From Altererythrobacter ishigakiensis (GTDB lineage Bacteria; Pseudomonadota; Alphaproteobacteria; Sphingomonadales; Sphingomonadaceae): a stretch of DNA of 64,000 bases. The stretch covers positions 2,504,001 to 2,568,000 of the forward strand of contig NZ_CP015963.1 in the NCBI RefSeq assembly GCF_001663155.1. The letters run 5' to 3'. Under the pieces are notes generated by a model. It had not been told where the DNA came from. It did not search any database and saw only the letters and a program-made list of their open reading frames with translations. Positions 1 through 8,564 of the stretch are shown here, piece after piece. Each line of letters starts with the position of its first letter. Position 1 is the stretch's first letter. The position numbers and the translations under genes were made by a program.

Positions 1-157
1 GTGGCGTCGTGATTGTCTGAGAAACGGCATGGATCAGAATCCCAAGGTCCTCGAGCACTTCATAGGCTGCCTCAAGAACCCGGCGTGGCGGCCCGTCGCG
101 TGCCGTTCTGACATTTGAGCCCAAGGCGATCAGGAAAAGATTTGACGCGTTCGCCAT
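1..157 (-). CDS. folK: FolK, N-terminal part (cut by window edge)
   Basis: Only about 52 codons are inside the window; the gene runs off the left edge. Read from the ATG at 157 on the minus strand, the protein starts with LFLIALGSN, then a Gly-Pro-Pro-Arg-Arg stretch and VSQTITTP. This is the usual opening of 2-amino-4-hydroxy-6-hydroxymethyldihydropteridine pyrophosphokinase, which pyrophosphorylates the pterin in cytosolic folate synthesis. The catalytic region lies outside the window, so activity cannot be judged. It diverges from the secreted peptidase across about 100 bp. An overlapping minus ORF in another frame (72-380) is a shadow. Confidence 0.75.
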   Translation of the reverse strand, partial: MANASNLFLIALGSNVRTARDGPPRRVLEAAYEVLEDLGILIHAVSQTITTP

Positions 158-261
158 GGCTTCTCGTACCTTCTGCGCTGGCACTTGCAAACAATGCTGA
201 TCGACATCGGTGTAGGGACGCGTTACGCCAGCAGGAGACGTCTTGACCAGAGGGGGGATAG

Positions 262-1692
262 GTGAAGCTCAAAGCATTGACCAGCACTGCAGCGTTCATG
301 GCCACGATGATTGCCGCGCCATCAAGTGCGCACGACGGGCACATTGTTGATCTGACGACCGAACAGCAGATCGCGCTCAATATCTACGAAGATATCATCG
401 GTTTTCGAACAGCGCGCGGACACAGTCAGGTCCCGGCCATGGTCACCTACCTCACGGCATGGCTCAAAGGCGAAGGGTTTGCTGACGAAGATATCATGGT
501 CACAGACTATGACAGCGCAGGCGAACCAACGCAGGGGCTGGTCGTTCGTTATCGCGGTGATGGCTCATCAGGCAGGAAACCGATTGTGCTCCTCGCGCAT
601 ATGGATGTGGTTGATGCGTTGCCGGAAGATTGGGAGCGTCCACCGTTCGAGTTGATCTTTGAAGACGACTATTTCTTCGGGCGCGGCGTGATGGACAACA
701 AGTTCGGGGTAATGAACCTGACGCAGACCTTTCTCCGGCTGAGGCGTGAAGGCTGGACTCCAAACCGCGATCTCTATCTGGTCTTCTCCGGCGACGAAGA
801 GACCGGCATGGTCTCCACGCGCGCGCAGGCCCAATGGGTAGCCGAGAACGTCGACCCGGAATTTGTGCTCAACAGCGACGCCGGCGGATTGGCGTTATCA
901 AACGATTACACCCCGATGGCCATGCGAGTTCAGGCAGCGGAAAAAACCTATGCCACCTGGGAACTGACCATCACCAACCCCGGCGGCCATTCCTCTCGAC
1001 CACGCAGCGACAACGCGATCTATGAACTGGCTGAAGCGCTGGGGCGGATTCAGGACTACAAGTTCCCTGTCCGCGCGACAGATTTGACGCGCAGCTATTT
1101 CGCCGCACTTGGCGAAACGGTGCCGGGCGAACTTGGGGAGGCAATGCGGACATTTTCGCAGAACCCCAAGGATGTCGATGCGATTGCCACGCTTCAGGCT
1201 AACCCGGAAACTGTCGGCACGCTTGGCACGACCTGTATCGCGACCATGTTGCGCGGTGGCCATGCCGAGAACGCACTGCCACAAAGCGCGACGGCCACAG
1301 TGAATTGCCGGATTTTCCCTGGTGAAGGTGCCGCCGCAACCGAAGCCACTCTGCGCGAGTTGACCGGCAATGCCGACATCCAGTTCAAGTTGATTACCGA
1401 CGTCACGGAAAGCCCCGAATCGCAGCTACGCGACGACGTCCGGGCTGCTTTGGCCAAAAGCCTTCAGGCTCGCTGGGGGCAGGAGATTCCGATTATCCCC
1501 TATATGGAATCAGGCGGTACCGACGGGATGCACTATCGCACTCTTGGCTATGACACGGTTGCGATTGGCGGCGCCGGCTCACGCCCGCAGGATATGTTCG
1601 CTCATGGCCTGAATGAGCGAATGTATGTTGACGCTTTTCTCAATGGCCTGGACCATTGGGTGATCATGTTGAAAGAACTCGCCGGAGATTGA
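262..1692 (+). CDS. Secreted M20-family metallopeptidase
   Basis: A 476-aa zinc-dependent exopeptidase of the M20/ArgE/DapE/CPG2 group. The GTG start at 262 follows a strong AGGGGGG ribosome site. Residues 1-23 form a signal peptide ending in Ser-Ser-Ala-His, so it acts in the periplasm or outside. The metal site is visible: H113 and D115 in LLAHMDVVD, the bridging Asp145 in GRGVMDNK, and the catalytic Glu179/Glu180 in SGDEETG. A dimerisation insert follows from about residue 220. Substrate cannot be told; peptides or N-acylated amino acids are likely. It converges on aguB with an 8-bp gap. Confidence 0.85.
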   Translation: MKLKALTSTAAFMATMIAAPSSAHDGHIVDLTTEQQIALNIYEDIIGFRTARGHSQVPAMVTYLTAWLKGEGFADEDIMVTDYDSAGEPTQGLVVRYRGDGSSGRKPIVLLAHMDVVDALPEDWERPPFELIFEDDYFFGRGVMDNKFGVMNLTQTFLRLRREGWTPNRDLYLVFSGDEETGMVSTRAQAQWVAENVDPEFVLNSDAGGLALSNDYTPMAMRVQAAEKTYATWELTITNPGGHSSRPRSDNAIYELAEALGRIQDYKFPVRATDLTRSYFAALGETVPGELGEAMRTFSQNPKDVDAIATLQANPETVGTLGTTCIATMLRGGHAENALPQSATATVNCRIFPGEGAAATEATLRELTGNADIQFKLITDVTESPESQLRDDVRAALAKSLQARWGQEIPIIPYMESGGTDGMHYRTLGYDTVAIGGAGSRPQDMFAHGLNERMYVDAFLNGLDHWVIMLKELAGD

Positions 1693-1700
1693 ACCGGGCC

Positions 1701-2552
1701 CTAAATGTCTTCGACGATCCGCCCGTAAAGCTGCGGGCGGCGATCGCGGAAAAAGCCCATGCCCGCGCGGTGTTTCGCGGCCTGATCAAGATCGATCGTT
1801 GCCACGAGCACGCCAGATTCTTCCTTGCCAAATTCGCAGACCTTGTCGCCCCACTCATTGGTGATGAAGCTGTGCCCGTAAAAGGCCTGACCTTGCTCCA
1901 CACCGATGCGGTTTGCAGCGATCACCGGCATGCAGTTCGAAACCGAATGTCCCTGCATCGCGCGTTGCCACATTCGGCTGGTGTCAAGATCGGAGTCATA
2001 CGGCTCTGACCCGATCGCGGTGGGATAGAACAGCAATTCTGCGCCTTTGAGAGCCATCACGCGGGCGCATTCGGGATACCATTGATCCCAGCAGATCCCG
2101 ACGCCAATCCGCGTTCCGCACAGGCCCCAAACCTTGAACCCGTCGTTACCGGGGCGGAAATAGTATTTTTCCTCATAGCCCGGCCCATCGGGAATATGGC
2201 TCTTGCGGTAGGTGCCCAGAACTTCGCCACTGGGATCAATCATGGCGAGCGTGTTGTAATAGTGATGCCCGTCACGCTCAAAGAAACTGGTGGGGATCGC
2301 GACCTTCAGCTTCGCTGCGAGTTTGCGCATCGCAATGACCGAAGGGTGCTCAAGCGTTGGCCGGGCCAGCGCGAACAGCTCCTCTTCCTCTGTCTTGCAG
2401 AAATAAGGGCCAGAGAAGAGCTCAGGTGGCAGGATAATCTCTGCTCCGCGCGCAGCAGCTTGCTCCACCAGCTCGCCAACAGCGGCAATGTTTTCCTGTT
2501 CGTCCTCGCTGCCCAGCGCGAGTTGAAGGGCGGCAACCGTGATTTCTCTCAT
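1701..2552 (-). CDS. aguB: N-carbamoylputrescine amidase
   Basis: A 283-aa cytosolic nitrilase-superfamily amidase. It hydrolyses N-carbamoylputrescine to putrescine, CO2 and ammonia, the last step of the agmatine route. The Glu-Lys-Cys triad is present: E44 in LPPELF, K117 in YRKSHIP, and C154 in GICWDQWYPE. The C-terminal GFFRDRRP motif and the overall length fit AguB closely. The agmatine deiminase partner (aguA) is not visible next to it. Downstream is the secreted peptidase end; upstream is the exported methyltransferase-like gene, 48 bp away and on the same strand. Confidence 0.88.
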   Translation of the reverse strand: MREITVAALQLALGSEDEQENIAAVGELVEQAAARGAEIILPPELFSGPYFCKTEEEELFALARPTLEHPSVIAMRKLAAKLKVAIPTSFFERDGHHYYNTLAMIDPSGEVLGTYRKSHIPDGPGYEEKYYFRPGNDGFKVWGLCGTRIGVGICWDQWYPECARVMALKGAELLFYPTAIGSEPYDSDLDTSRMWQRAMQGHSVSNCMPVIAANRIGVEQGQAFYGHSFITNEWGDKVCEFGKEESGVLVATIDLDQAAKHRAGMGFFRDRRPQLYGRIVEDI

Positions 2553-2600
2553 GCGCCGCCCTTTAAGCTCAGTCTGTCTTCTTGAATAGCCCGGCGAACG

Positions 2601-3437
2601 TCAGTCCGCTTTCTTGAACAACAGCGTCATACGATCGCTTTCGCCGATATTCTCCAGTTCTGGACGCTTGGTGCGCCAGACTGGCTTCATCTCCCAAACG
2701 CCTTCCGGGTGATCGGCGGTATCATTCGGGTTGGCATTGATTTCTGACTTTGCGACCAGTTCGAAGCCGCTGATCTCCATCAGCTTTATCATGTCTGCTT
2801 CGCGCATGTAGCCGCGTGCCGGGTTTACATCGGCATATGTGGCATCGGCAGGCGCTCGATGCTGAACAATGCCCACCATCCCGTCCTCTGCCAGAACCTT
2901 TCGCATTGCGCGCATCCAAAGCTGGATGTCGCCGCCATTCCACACACCATGCAGGGCACGTACGATCAGTATGCGGTCGATACTACCCGACAACTCGTCG
3001 GGAAATTCATCTACTTCGAAAGCCATTACCTCGTCAGCTGTGCCGCCGAACTCTTCGGCAAAGTCCTGCTTGAACCGTTCGGTCCATCCGAGTGCTCGAG
3101 CGCGCGCAGCTCGCGTACCGAAGCCGCCTGCATCGCTGTCACGAGCAATCGCAATGTACTGACCCTTTTCGGCCAGATATGGCGCAAGAATGCGCGTGTA
3201 CCATCCTCCGCCGGGTGCAACTTCGGCAACGGTCATGTCGGGCTCGACTTGAAAGAACGCGAGTGTTTCAGCAGGATTGCGATACTGATCGCGTGCTCGA
3301 TCACCGTCACGGCGCTCGTGCGCAAGCACTTCGGTCAAGCTCGTTGCTTCCGCGTGACCACCGTGGCTATCGGCCAAGACAGGGGCGACAGGCGCGGCGA
3401 GCGACAGCGCCGCTGCGGCGAAAAGCATTCTATGCAT
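2601..3437 (-). CDS. Exported class I methyltransferase-like protein
   Basis: About 278 aa from the ATG at 3437, chosen because GGAGAG lies at a good distance and a signal peptide (MHRMLFAAAALSLAAP...VLADS) follows at once. The mature part has a Rossmann methyltransferase core: a glycine-rich loop EVAPGGGWYTR with the usual acidic residue before it, later strands, and a C-terminal WEMKPVWRTKRP. The family is a predicted methyltransferase found widely with a leader peptide in this group. SAM is not expected in the periplasm, so function is open. A longer ORF reaches 3482, but its added 15 residues would mask the signal peptide. Confidence 0.65.
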   Translation of the reverse strand: MHRMLFAAAALSLAAPVAPVLADSHGGHAEATSLTEVLAHERRDGDRARDQYRNPAETLAFFQVEPDMTVAEVAPGGGWYTRILAPYLAEKGQYIAIARDSDAGGFGTRAARARALGWTERFKQDFAEEFGGTADEVMAFEVDEFPDELSGSIDRILIVRALHGVWNGGDIQLWMRAMRKVLAEDGMVGIVQHRAPADATYADVNPARGYMREADMIKLMEISGFELVAKSEINANPNDTADHPEGVWEMKPVWRTKRPELENIGESDRMTLLFKKAD

Positions 3438-3544
3438 AGTGGGAACTCTCCATTGGTGTGGTGGGTATTTTCCATACTGCAACGCGTGAGCATGACAAGT
3501 GTGCCACGAATTCCTATTTGTCGTTCAAATAAGGAGATTTGACG

Positions 3545-4084
3545 ATGGCAATAGCCAAGCAAGCCATTGTGGCTGGCGGATGTTTCTGGTGCACCGAAGC
3601 GGTTTTCCGCGACGTTGTTGGCGTGTCCGAAGTAGAAAGCGGATACATCGGTGGGACTATCGCGAACCCGAGCTATAAAGAGGTTTGCAGCGGCAGCACT
3701 GGCCACGCTGAAGCAATCCGCGTAACATTCGACTCAGAAGTAATCTCCATGGAAGAGATTCTGGACGTGTTCATGGGAACCCACGACCCGACGCAGCTCA
3801 ATCGCCAAGGCAACGACATCGGCACGCAGTATCGCAGCGCCATATTCCTGTCCGACGATCTGGACCGAGCAGCGGCTGAAGCTGCCATCGCGCGCTGGAA
3901 TGCGGAAAATGGCGGCGGCGCGGTGACAACAGTGGAGGGGCCAGCGGAATGGTACCCGGCAGAGGACTATCATCAGGAATATTGGGAAGGCGAAGGTCAG
4001 CGAAATCCCTATTGCCTGGCGGTTATCCCTCCCAAGCTGCAAAAGCTCAGGAAGAGTTTTACGGCCAAGGTGAAGGCTGATTGA
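3545..4084 (+). CDS. msrA: Peptide methionine (S)-S-oxide reductase MsrA
   Basis: About 179 aa, reducing the S epimer of methionine sulfoxide in proteins or free, using thioredoxin. The active-site motif GGCFWCTEAVF sits near the N-terminus, and the YHQEYW and GTQYRS motifs of the family are present. The start is the ATG at 3545, eight bases after AGGAG; a TTG six bases upstream is less likely. There is no export signal, so it is cytosolic. It diverges from the exported methyltransferase-like gene. The partner msrB lies about 15 kb away next to a GST. Confidence 0.93.
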   Translation: MAIAKQAIVAGGCFWCTEAVFRDVVGVSEVESGYIGGTIANPSYKEVCSGSTGHAEAIRVTFDSEVISMEEILDVFMGTHDPTQLNRQGNDIGTQYRSAIFLSDDLDRAAAEAAIARWNAENGGGAVTTVEGPAEWYPAEDYHQEYWEGEGQRNPYCLAVIPPKLQKLRKSFTAKVKAD

Positions 4085-4165
4085 TTGCCATTGTCAGCTT
4101 CTGCATCATGCACCGCAAGCTGCAGATGCGGCGGCAGAGCCCTCTCGTGACCTGATCCGTTCCGG

Positions 4166-4555
4166 TTAGCTCGCGTTGGACGCCTCCAGACGCCAAGGGG
4201 GAAAGCGTCGGTCCGGCCCAGCATGGAACAGGCACAACTTGTTACCTGACGGATCGCGAAAGCGCGCTTCGCGCCAATTCCAACGTTCGTCGCGCGGTGG
4301 GTTGGCGAACTCTACCCCCTGCGCCATCAATTGCGCGTACTTGCCATCGATATCGTCGACTTCAAAGTATAGCAGAGTTCCGCCCGGTTCATGCGCAGCA
4401 TCATGATGGAGCGACAACGTGCTGGAGCCGGATGGCATTTCAAAACGCGCATAGCGTCCTTCTGCCAGTACGATCAGTTTCAGCCCCAGCTTGGAATAGA
4501 ATTCGAGCGAAGCATCAAAATCAATCGCGCCAATCGTAACCTGGTTCAGATCCAT
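4166..4555 (-). CDS. VOC (glyoxalase-fold) family protein
   Basis: A 129-aa single vicinal-oxygen-chelate domain protein, cytosolic. Two beta-alpha-beta-beta-beta modules are visible: the N-terminal VTIGAIDFDASLEFYSKLGL and the C-terminal YFEVDDIDGKYAQL ... FRDPSGNKLCLFH. The family covers glyoxalases, dioxygenases and resistance proteins, so the reaction cannot be assigned. It stands alone between msrA and an unrecognised plus-strand gene. The 81-bp gap to msrA holds only imperfect GC-rich inverted repeats and no clear terminator. Confidence 0.8.
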   Translation of the reverse strand: MDLNQVTIGAIDFDASLEFYSKLGLKLIVLAEGRYARFEMPSGSSTLSLHHDAAHEPGGTLLYFEVDDIDGKYAQLMAQGVEFANPPRDERWNWREARFRDPSGNKLCLFHAGPDRRFPPWRLEASNAS

Positions 4556-4679
4556 TCTTCAGTCCTTAGCGTTCAATGCGAATCATTGGACTCATCCTAT
4601 GCAAGCTCAAGTATGGTTTAGATCAAGCAATAACTTTCGATCCTTGTCTAATCTCGACCCGCCTGCCATCGATATTGCC

Positions 4680-5507
4680 ATGGCACCCGGTCCAGTAAAA
4701 GCATACACCAGCGAGCATGCGATCCTTGAAGATGGTTCGGTCACATTCGCATGCTCCGGCGACATGGAATTGTGGCCTTGGCTGAAATTGCCTGCTCAGC
4801 ATCCTATTGTCATTCAGACTCAGAATTATTGGACCAGCGTCGGCGCCTCAGCCGCTTTAGGGACACTGGACGAGGGCAAATGGAGCGCACTGACTTGGAC
4901 GGACTGGGTATTGCATGATCATTCCGCCACGCATGCGACGCGAGGGATTTTTGCCCGGACCTTGGTTGAAGACGAACTCGCCTTCGAAACCAGGCTGTAC
5001 GACCAAGACGAAAAATTGATCGTGACAATGCGCGGACGCGGGGTTGTCTTCAGAACGCGCAACTTTGAAGAATGGCGTGAAGGAACAAAGCGTACGCTAG
5101 CAGATCAATCGGGGCCTACCGGCTTTCGATACGCTCCGCGTGAGCTGCTGAACCTTAGCGGCGCCGAAGTCCCTCTGGTTTCTGAGCTGGATGGCCCACA
5201 TGCAGCAGCGCTGATCACAAAGGAAAACGGGCTAATGCCCGGTCATCCTTATTTCAGCGGTTCGGGGGATCACGTAAATGCGCCGCATTTGGCCGAGGTA
5301 GCGCGACAAATCGCCAGTCAGATCAATGCTGGCATGCCATTGCTAGTCGTAAGTGGCGAGATGGATATGTATCGCTACGTCGAGCTTGGCATCAAGTTCG
5401 ATGCGAGATTGCTTGAACACGCCGCGAACTCGGCGACAATGGAGATCGCGCAGAAAGACAGATCCTGCGCGAAGCTAAGCCTGAATTGGGAGACGATCAG
5501 GCCTTGA
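4680..5507 (+). CDS. Protein of unknown function, about 275 aa
   Basis: I do not recognise this protein. The start at 4680 (MAPGPVKAYT) is preferred; the frame is open back to 4599, but the extra residues look non-coding and I see no strong ribosome site for either. There is no signal peptide or membrane segment. It is rich in Trp, His and Asp in the first half (LWPWLKLP, TWTDWVLHDHSATHATRGIF), with a later HVNAPHLAEVARQ stretch that loosely recalls hotdog-fold thioesterase/dehydratase helices. That resemblance is weak. Its last 11 bases overlap the end of the convergent rsmB. Confidence 0.6.
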   Translation: MAPGPVKAYTSEHAILEDGSVTFACSGDMELWPWLKLPAQHPIVIQTQNYWTSVGASAALGTLDEGKWSALTWTDWVLHDHSATHATRGIFARTLVEDELAFETRLYDQDEKLIVTMRGRGVVFRTRNFEEWREGTKRTLADQSGPTGFRYAPRELLNLSGAEVPLVSELDGPHAAALITKENGLMPGHPYFSGSGDHVNAPHLAEVARQIASQINAGMPLLVVSGEMDMYRYVELGIKFDARLLEHAANSATMEIAQKDRSCAKLSLNWETIRP

Positions 5508-6747
5508 TCCAACGAGCGACGAAGAAACCATCCAGTCCGCCGTATTCGGACAGCATACCGGGATGCGTCCGCAACCAACCTTCTTCGGTTGGCTGAAGGC
5601 CGGCGGGCAGCGCGTCTGCGGCTATCGGTGACGGCTGCAGGACCAACGCCGCGTCAATCCATTCCGCTTGCGCCTCGCACTCCTCGCGTTCCAGCGAACA
5701 CACAGCATAGATCAGCACACCACCCGATTTCACCCATTCAGCCGCACGAGTGACCAGCCCGCGTTGCAGCTCGACCATCTCCTCTATCTGGCGGGGTCCG
5801 ATCCGATGCAATACGTCAGGGTGACGACGACAAGTGCCCGTTGCCGTGCATGGCGCATCGAGCAGTATTGCATCGAATTGATGCTTAGGCTCCCAAGTGA
5901 GTGCATCGGCGCGAAGGGGGGATGCCTTTAGGCTGGTCCTCTGGAGATTCTCTTTGAGTAGTCCGAGCCGCCGCTTGCTGATGTCGAGCGCAGTCACGTT
6001 CCATCCGTTCGCCGCGAGTTGCAGCGTCTTGCCGCCGGGCGCTGCGCAGAGGTCAAGTGCATGACGCCCGTTCCCCTCGCCCAACAACCGTGCGGGCAAT
6101 AATGCCGCCATATCCTGCACCCACCATTGCCCATCTGCAAATCCGGCAATCTTATCGATCGCCTCGCCTCGTGCACGCCGCAGATGTCCGGGCGCGAGCG
6201 AGTCCGCCGACAATTGAACAGCCATCTGCTGCGTCTCGGCCTCGTCTCGCAAGGTAAGATCAAGCGGTGGGGGTTCGGCAAGACCCGGCGCAATCTTAGC
6301 CGCATGTTCCGCGCCCCACCGGTCGCACACAGCCTCGGGCAATGTGGGAACATCCGGGAGCGTCACTTCGCGCTTGGTCAGAGTCGAGAACACGCCATGT
6401 GCCAACCTTCGTGGACCACCCGCCAGCAGCGGCAAGGCGGTCGCAATCACTGCGTGTGGCGGTGTCTCCAGCCTTAGCCATTGGGCCAGCATCATGCGCA
6501 GTACCGCCCTAGGTTTGGCATCGTCGGGAAGGCGCTGTTTCGTCGCGCTGTCGATCAGCGCGTCGAGATCCATGAGCCAGCGAAGCACTTCGTTTGCTAT
6601 CGCAAGAGCCAGCCCCTTGTCCGCAGGCTTTCGAACTTGGCGCAAGGCCGCGTGCTCGGCTTGTTCAAGCGTTTCGCCGCGCCGCAATACGGCATCGAGC
6701 ATTTGCAGCGCAGCGCGGCGCGCGTGGATTCCGGATGGTTGATGCAT
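5497..6747 (-). CDS. rsmB: RsmB-type rRNA cytosine-C5 methyltransferase
   Basis: A 416-aa cytosolic enzyme that methylates a cytosine in 16S rRNA (position 967 in E. coli). It has an N-terminal NusB-like helical domain (residues about 5-140) and a C-terminal SAM domain. Visible motifs are the SAM loop DLCAAPGGKT (232-241), the motif IV cysteine C300 in LLDAPCTATG, and the catalytic cysteine C350 in YAVCSLE. The C-terminus DGFFVARWIK is typical of the family. Its 3' end overlaps the unknown plus-strand gene by 11 bp. The divergent SDHAF4-like gene starts 56 bp away. Confidence 0.9.
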   Translation of the reverse strand: MHQPSGIHARRAALQMLDAVLRRGETLEQAEHAALRQVRKPADKGLALAIANEVLRWLMDLDALIDSATKQRLPDDAKPRAVLRMMLAQWLRLETPPHAVIATALPLLAGGPRRLAHGVFSTLTKREVTLPDVPTLPEAVCDRWGAEHAAKIAPGLAEPPPLDLTLRDEAETQQMAVQLSADSLAPGHLRRARGEAIDKIAGFADGQWWVQDMAALLPARLLGEGNGRHALDLCAAPGGKTLQLAANGWNVTALDISKRRLGLLKENLQRTSLKASPLRADALTWEPKHQFDAILLDAPCTATGTCRRHPDVLHRIGPRQIEEMVELQRGLVTRAAEWVKSGGVLIYAVCSLEREECEAQAEWIDAALVLQPSPIAADALPAGLQPTEEGWLRTHPGMLSEYGGLDGFFVARWIKA

Positions 6748-6803
6748 TGTTCGCCCCGTTACGGACTATTGAAACAATAAGCCAGCGCGCGCATTTAGAT
6801 TGC

Positions 6804-6962
6804 ATGACGACCAAGAAATCCAAAGCGGCCAAGGCGTTCGAGAAGCCCGCGCACTGGACCAACGATCCTCCGCCTAAGCCAAAGGCTGGCAAGGACGAAG
6901 AAGAGCTATCTCCCACCCGCTATGGCGACTGGGAAAAAGACGGCATTGCTATAGATTTTTGA
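6804..6962 (+). CDS. SDHAF4-like DUF1674 small protein
   Basis: A 52-aa protein starting at ATG 6804 inside a longer open frame. The C-terminal motif RYGDWEKDGIAIDF is the hallmark of DUF1674, the bacterial relatives of succinate dehydrogenase assembly factor 4, which in mitochondria binds flavinylated SdhA. The N-terminus is Lys/Pro-rich and probably unstructured. A role in complex II assembly is inferred from the family only; no sdh gene is in the window. Tandem hairpins follow the stop codon, then the convergent P450 gene. Confidence 0.8.
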   Translation: MTTKKSKAAKAFEKPAHWTNDPPPKPKAGKDEEELSPTRYGDWEKDGIAIDF

Positions 6963-7013
6963 TTTGGTGCCGCTTGGTCGCGTCAGCCAAAGGCCGACTG
7001 GCCGCCCGCAGCG

Positions 7014-7065
7014 ATGCGGCCCTTAGGCCGCGTGAGCGAGGATATCGCAGCCCGGATGGGCTGCG
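7014..7065. repeat. Two tandem hairpins between convergent genes
   Basis: Two perfect or nearly perfect inverted repeats lie in the 107-bp gap between the SDHAF4-like gene and the P450 gene. GCGGCC/GGCCGC (7016-7031, loop CTTA) extends by an A-T and a wobble pair. CGCAGCCC/GGGCTGCG (7046-7065, loop GGAT) follows. Neither has a T-tract on either strand, so these are not classical intrinsic terminators. They could still block 3' exonucleases or act in both directions. Confidence 0.55.
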
Positions 7066-7069
7066 GTAA

Positions 7070-8476
7070 TCACAGACTCTTAAACGTGACTTTTAGCCCG
7101 TCCTTAGGCTGAGGAATCGGCCAAGCCTGCCATTCAGGATCATATTCTTCAGATATTTCGATCGAATAGCGTTGTAACAATTGCGTGAGCAGGATCTTCA
7201 CCTGCATGTATGCAAAATGCAGCCCCAGGCACATATGCGCGCCGCCACCAAACGGCACCCAGGCATATTTGTGCCGCGCTTTCACCTTGTCAGGCGTAAA
7301 CCGCAAGGGATCGAAAGTGTAAGGGTCTGGCCACAATTCCGGATCGTGGTGGGTGTGATGAACATTTATCCCCACAGGCGTGCCTGCTGGGATTTTGTAG
7401 CCACCGAATTCAAACGATTTCAGCGCACGACGCGGCATGGACGGCACAGGAGGGATCATCCGCAAAGCTTCCTTGAAAGCCATTTCAGTCAGCTCAAGCT
7501 TGGCAAGATCATCATAATCAAGCGGGCGAGGGTTGCCGTCAGCATCCGGTCCGCCGGTAACCGCTATAATCTCTTTCCGTAGCTTTTCCTGCCACTCGGG
7601 ATTTTTCGCCAGCAGATAGATCAACGACGTCGCTGATGATGTGATGGTATCATGCGCCGCCATCATCAGGAAGTTCATGTGATCGACCACTTCATCCACC
7701 GGCAACAGCGAGCCGTCTTCTCGGGTCGCGGTGGCGAACTGACTGAACATGTCTTGCCCGCCGCCCTCGCTACGGCGCCGGTGGGTTTCCTTTGTGAAAT
7801 ACTCGACCAGGTATTTCCGCCCGTCGACGCCTTTTTTCATCTTGGTAAACGGTAGCGGCCTGCGGACCGGTGCGACCGATGCCTGGACCATGTCGACAAA
7901 GCCTTCATTGATCTTGTCCGCCTCTGGCCCCCACGGGATACCGATGAAGCTGTCCGCCGCCAGATCCAACGTCAATTTCTTGATCGCCGGATAGAACAGC
8001 ATCTCGCCCTGCCATTTGCGCACCTCCTGCGCGATGCCGCGATTAAGCGCTCCCGAATAATGCCGCATTGGCTCTGGCTTGAATGCGATCGACAGAGCGC
8101 GCCGGTCAATCCTGTGATGATCAAAATCCATCAGCATCAACCCGCGCGGGAAAAGCTGGTCAAGAACGGGACCCCAACCCTGCTCGCTGGAGAAAATCTT
8201 GTCCTTGTTGAACAGCACCAACTCGTTCGCCTCGGGGCCAACCATGGCGACATTCCAGCCACCAAATGCGCGCGTCTTGTAGACCCGGCCATAGGTTTCA
8301 ACCATCCGCTTGGTAAAAGCGTGTGGGTCAGCCAGCATCTTGAAAGTATTGCCGATAATCGGCAGGCCGCCCTCCCCCGGAATGTGATCAAGATCGGATG
8401 GGTCCGGGTTACCTTCGGTCCAATGCTGCGGTGAAGTGTCCGTGTCTTGCTGTGATGGTTGGGCGATGCTTGCCAT
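7070..8476 (-). CDS. Cytochrome P450
   Basis: A 468-aa soluble heme-thiolate monooxygenase. Present are the I-helix A273-A-H-D-T277 (the O2-activating Asp-Thr pair with an unusual Ala-Ala-His lead), ExxR at 336-339 (EALR), and the heme loop FGGGAHMCLG with ligand Cys416. The N-terminal DHIPGEGGLPIIGNT proline-rich segment resembles CYP120/CYP26-type retinoid or fatty-acid hydroxylases, but the substrate is not assignable. There is no membrane anchor. No ferredoxin or ferredoxin reductase is adjacent, so redox partners must be encoded elsewhere. hemH lies 88 bp downstream on the same strand. Confidence 0.9.
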   Translation of the reverse strand: MASIAQPSQQDTDTSPQHWTEGNPDPSDLDHIPGEGGLPIIGNTFKMLADPHAFTKRMVETYGRVYKTRAFGGWNVAMVGPEANELVLFNKDKIFSSEQGWGPVLDQLFPRGLMLMDFDHHRIDRRALSIAFKPEPMRHYSGALNRGIAQEVRKWQGEMLFYPAIKKLTLDLAADSFIGIPWGPEADKINEGFVDMVQASVAPVRRPLPFTKMKKGVDGRKYLVEYFTKETHRRRSEGGGQDMFSQFATATREDGSLLPVDEVVDHMNFLMMAAHDTITSSATSLIYLLAKNPEWQEKLRKEIIAVTGGPDADGNPRPLDYDDLAKLELTEMAFKEALRMIPPVPSMPRRALKSFEFGGYKIPAGTPVGINVHHTHHDPELWPDPYTFDPLRFTPDKVKARHKYAWVPFGGGAHMCLGLHFAYMQVKILLTQLLQRYSIEISEEYDPEWQAWPIPQPKDGLKVTFKSL

Positions 8477-8564
8477 CGGGGAGGTCCTCTCTCAGCTTTT
8501 GTCAGCTACTTACCCTGATGTAAGTAAATCGCGAGAGCAAATCCAGTTCCGATTGCTTTGTGGC

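Noticed and set aside
2859..3542. A 227-aa plus-strand ORF opposite the exported methyltransferase-like gene
   Set aside because: Antisense shadow with no start signal or recognisable motif.
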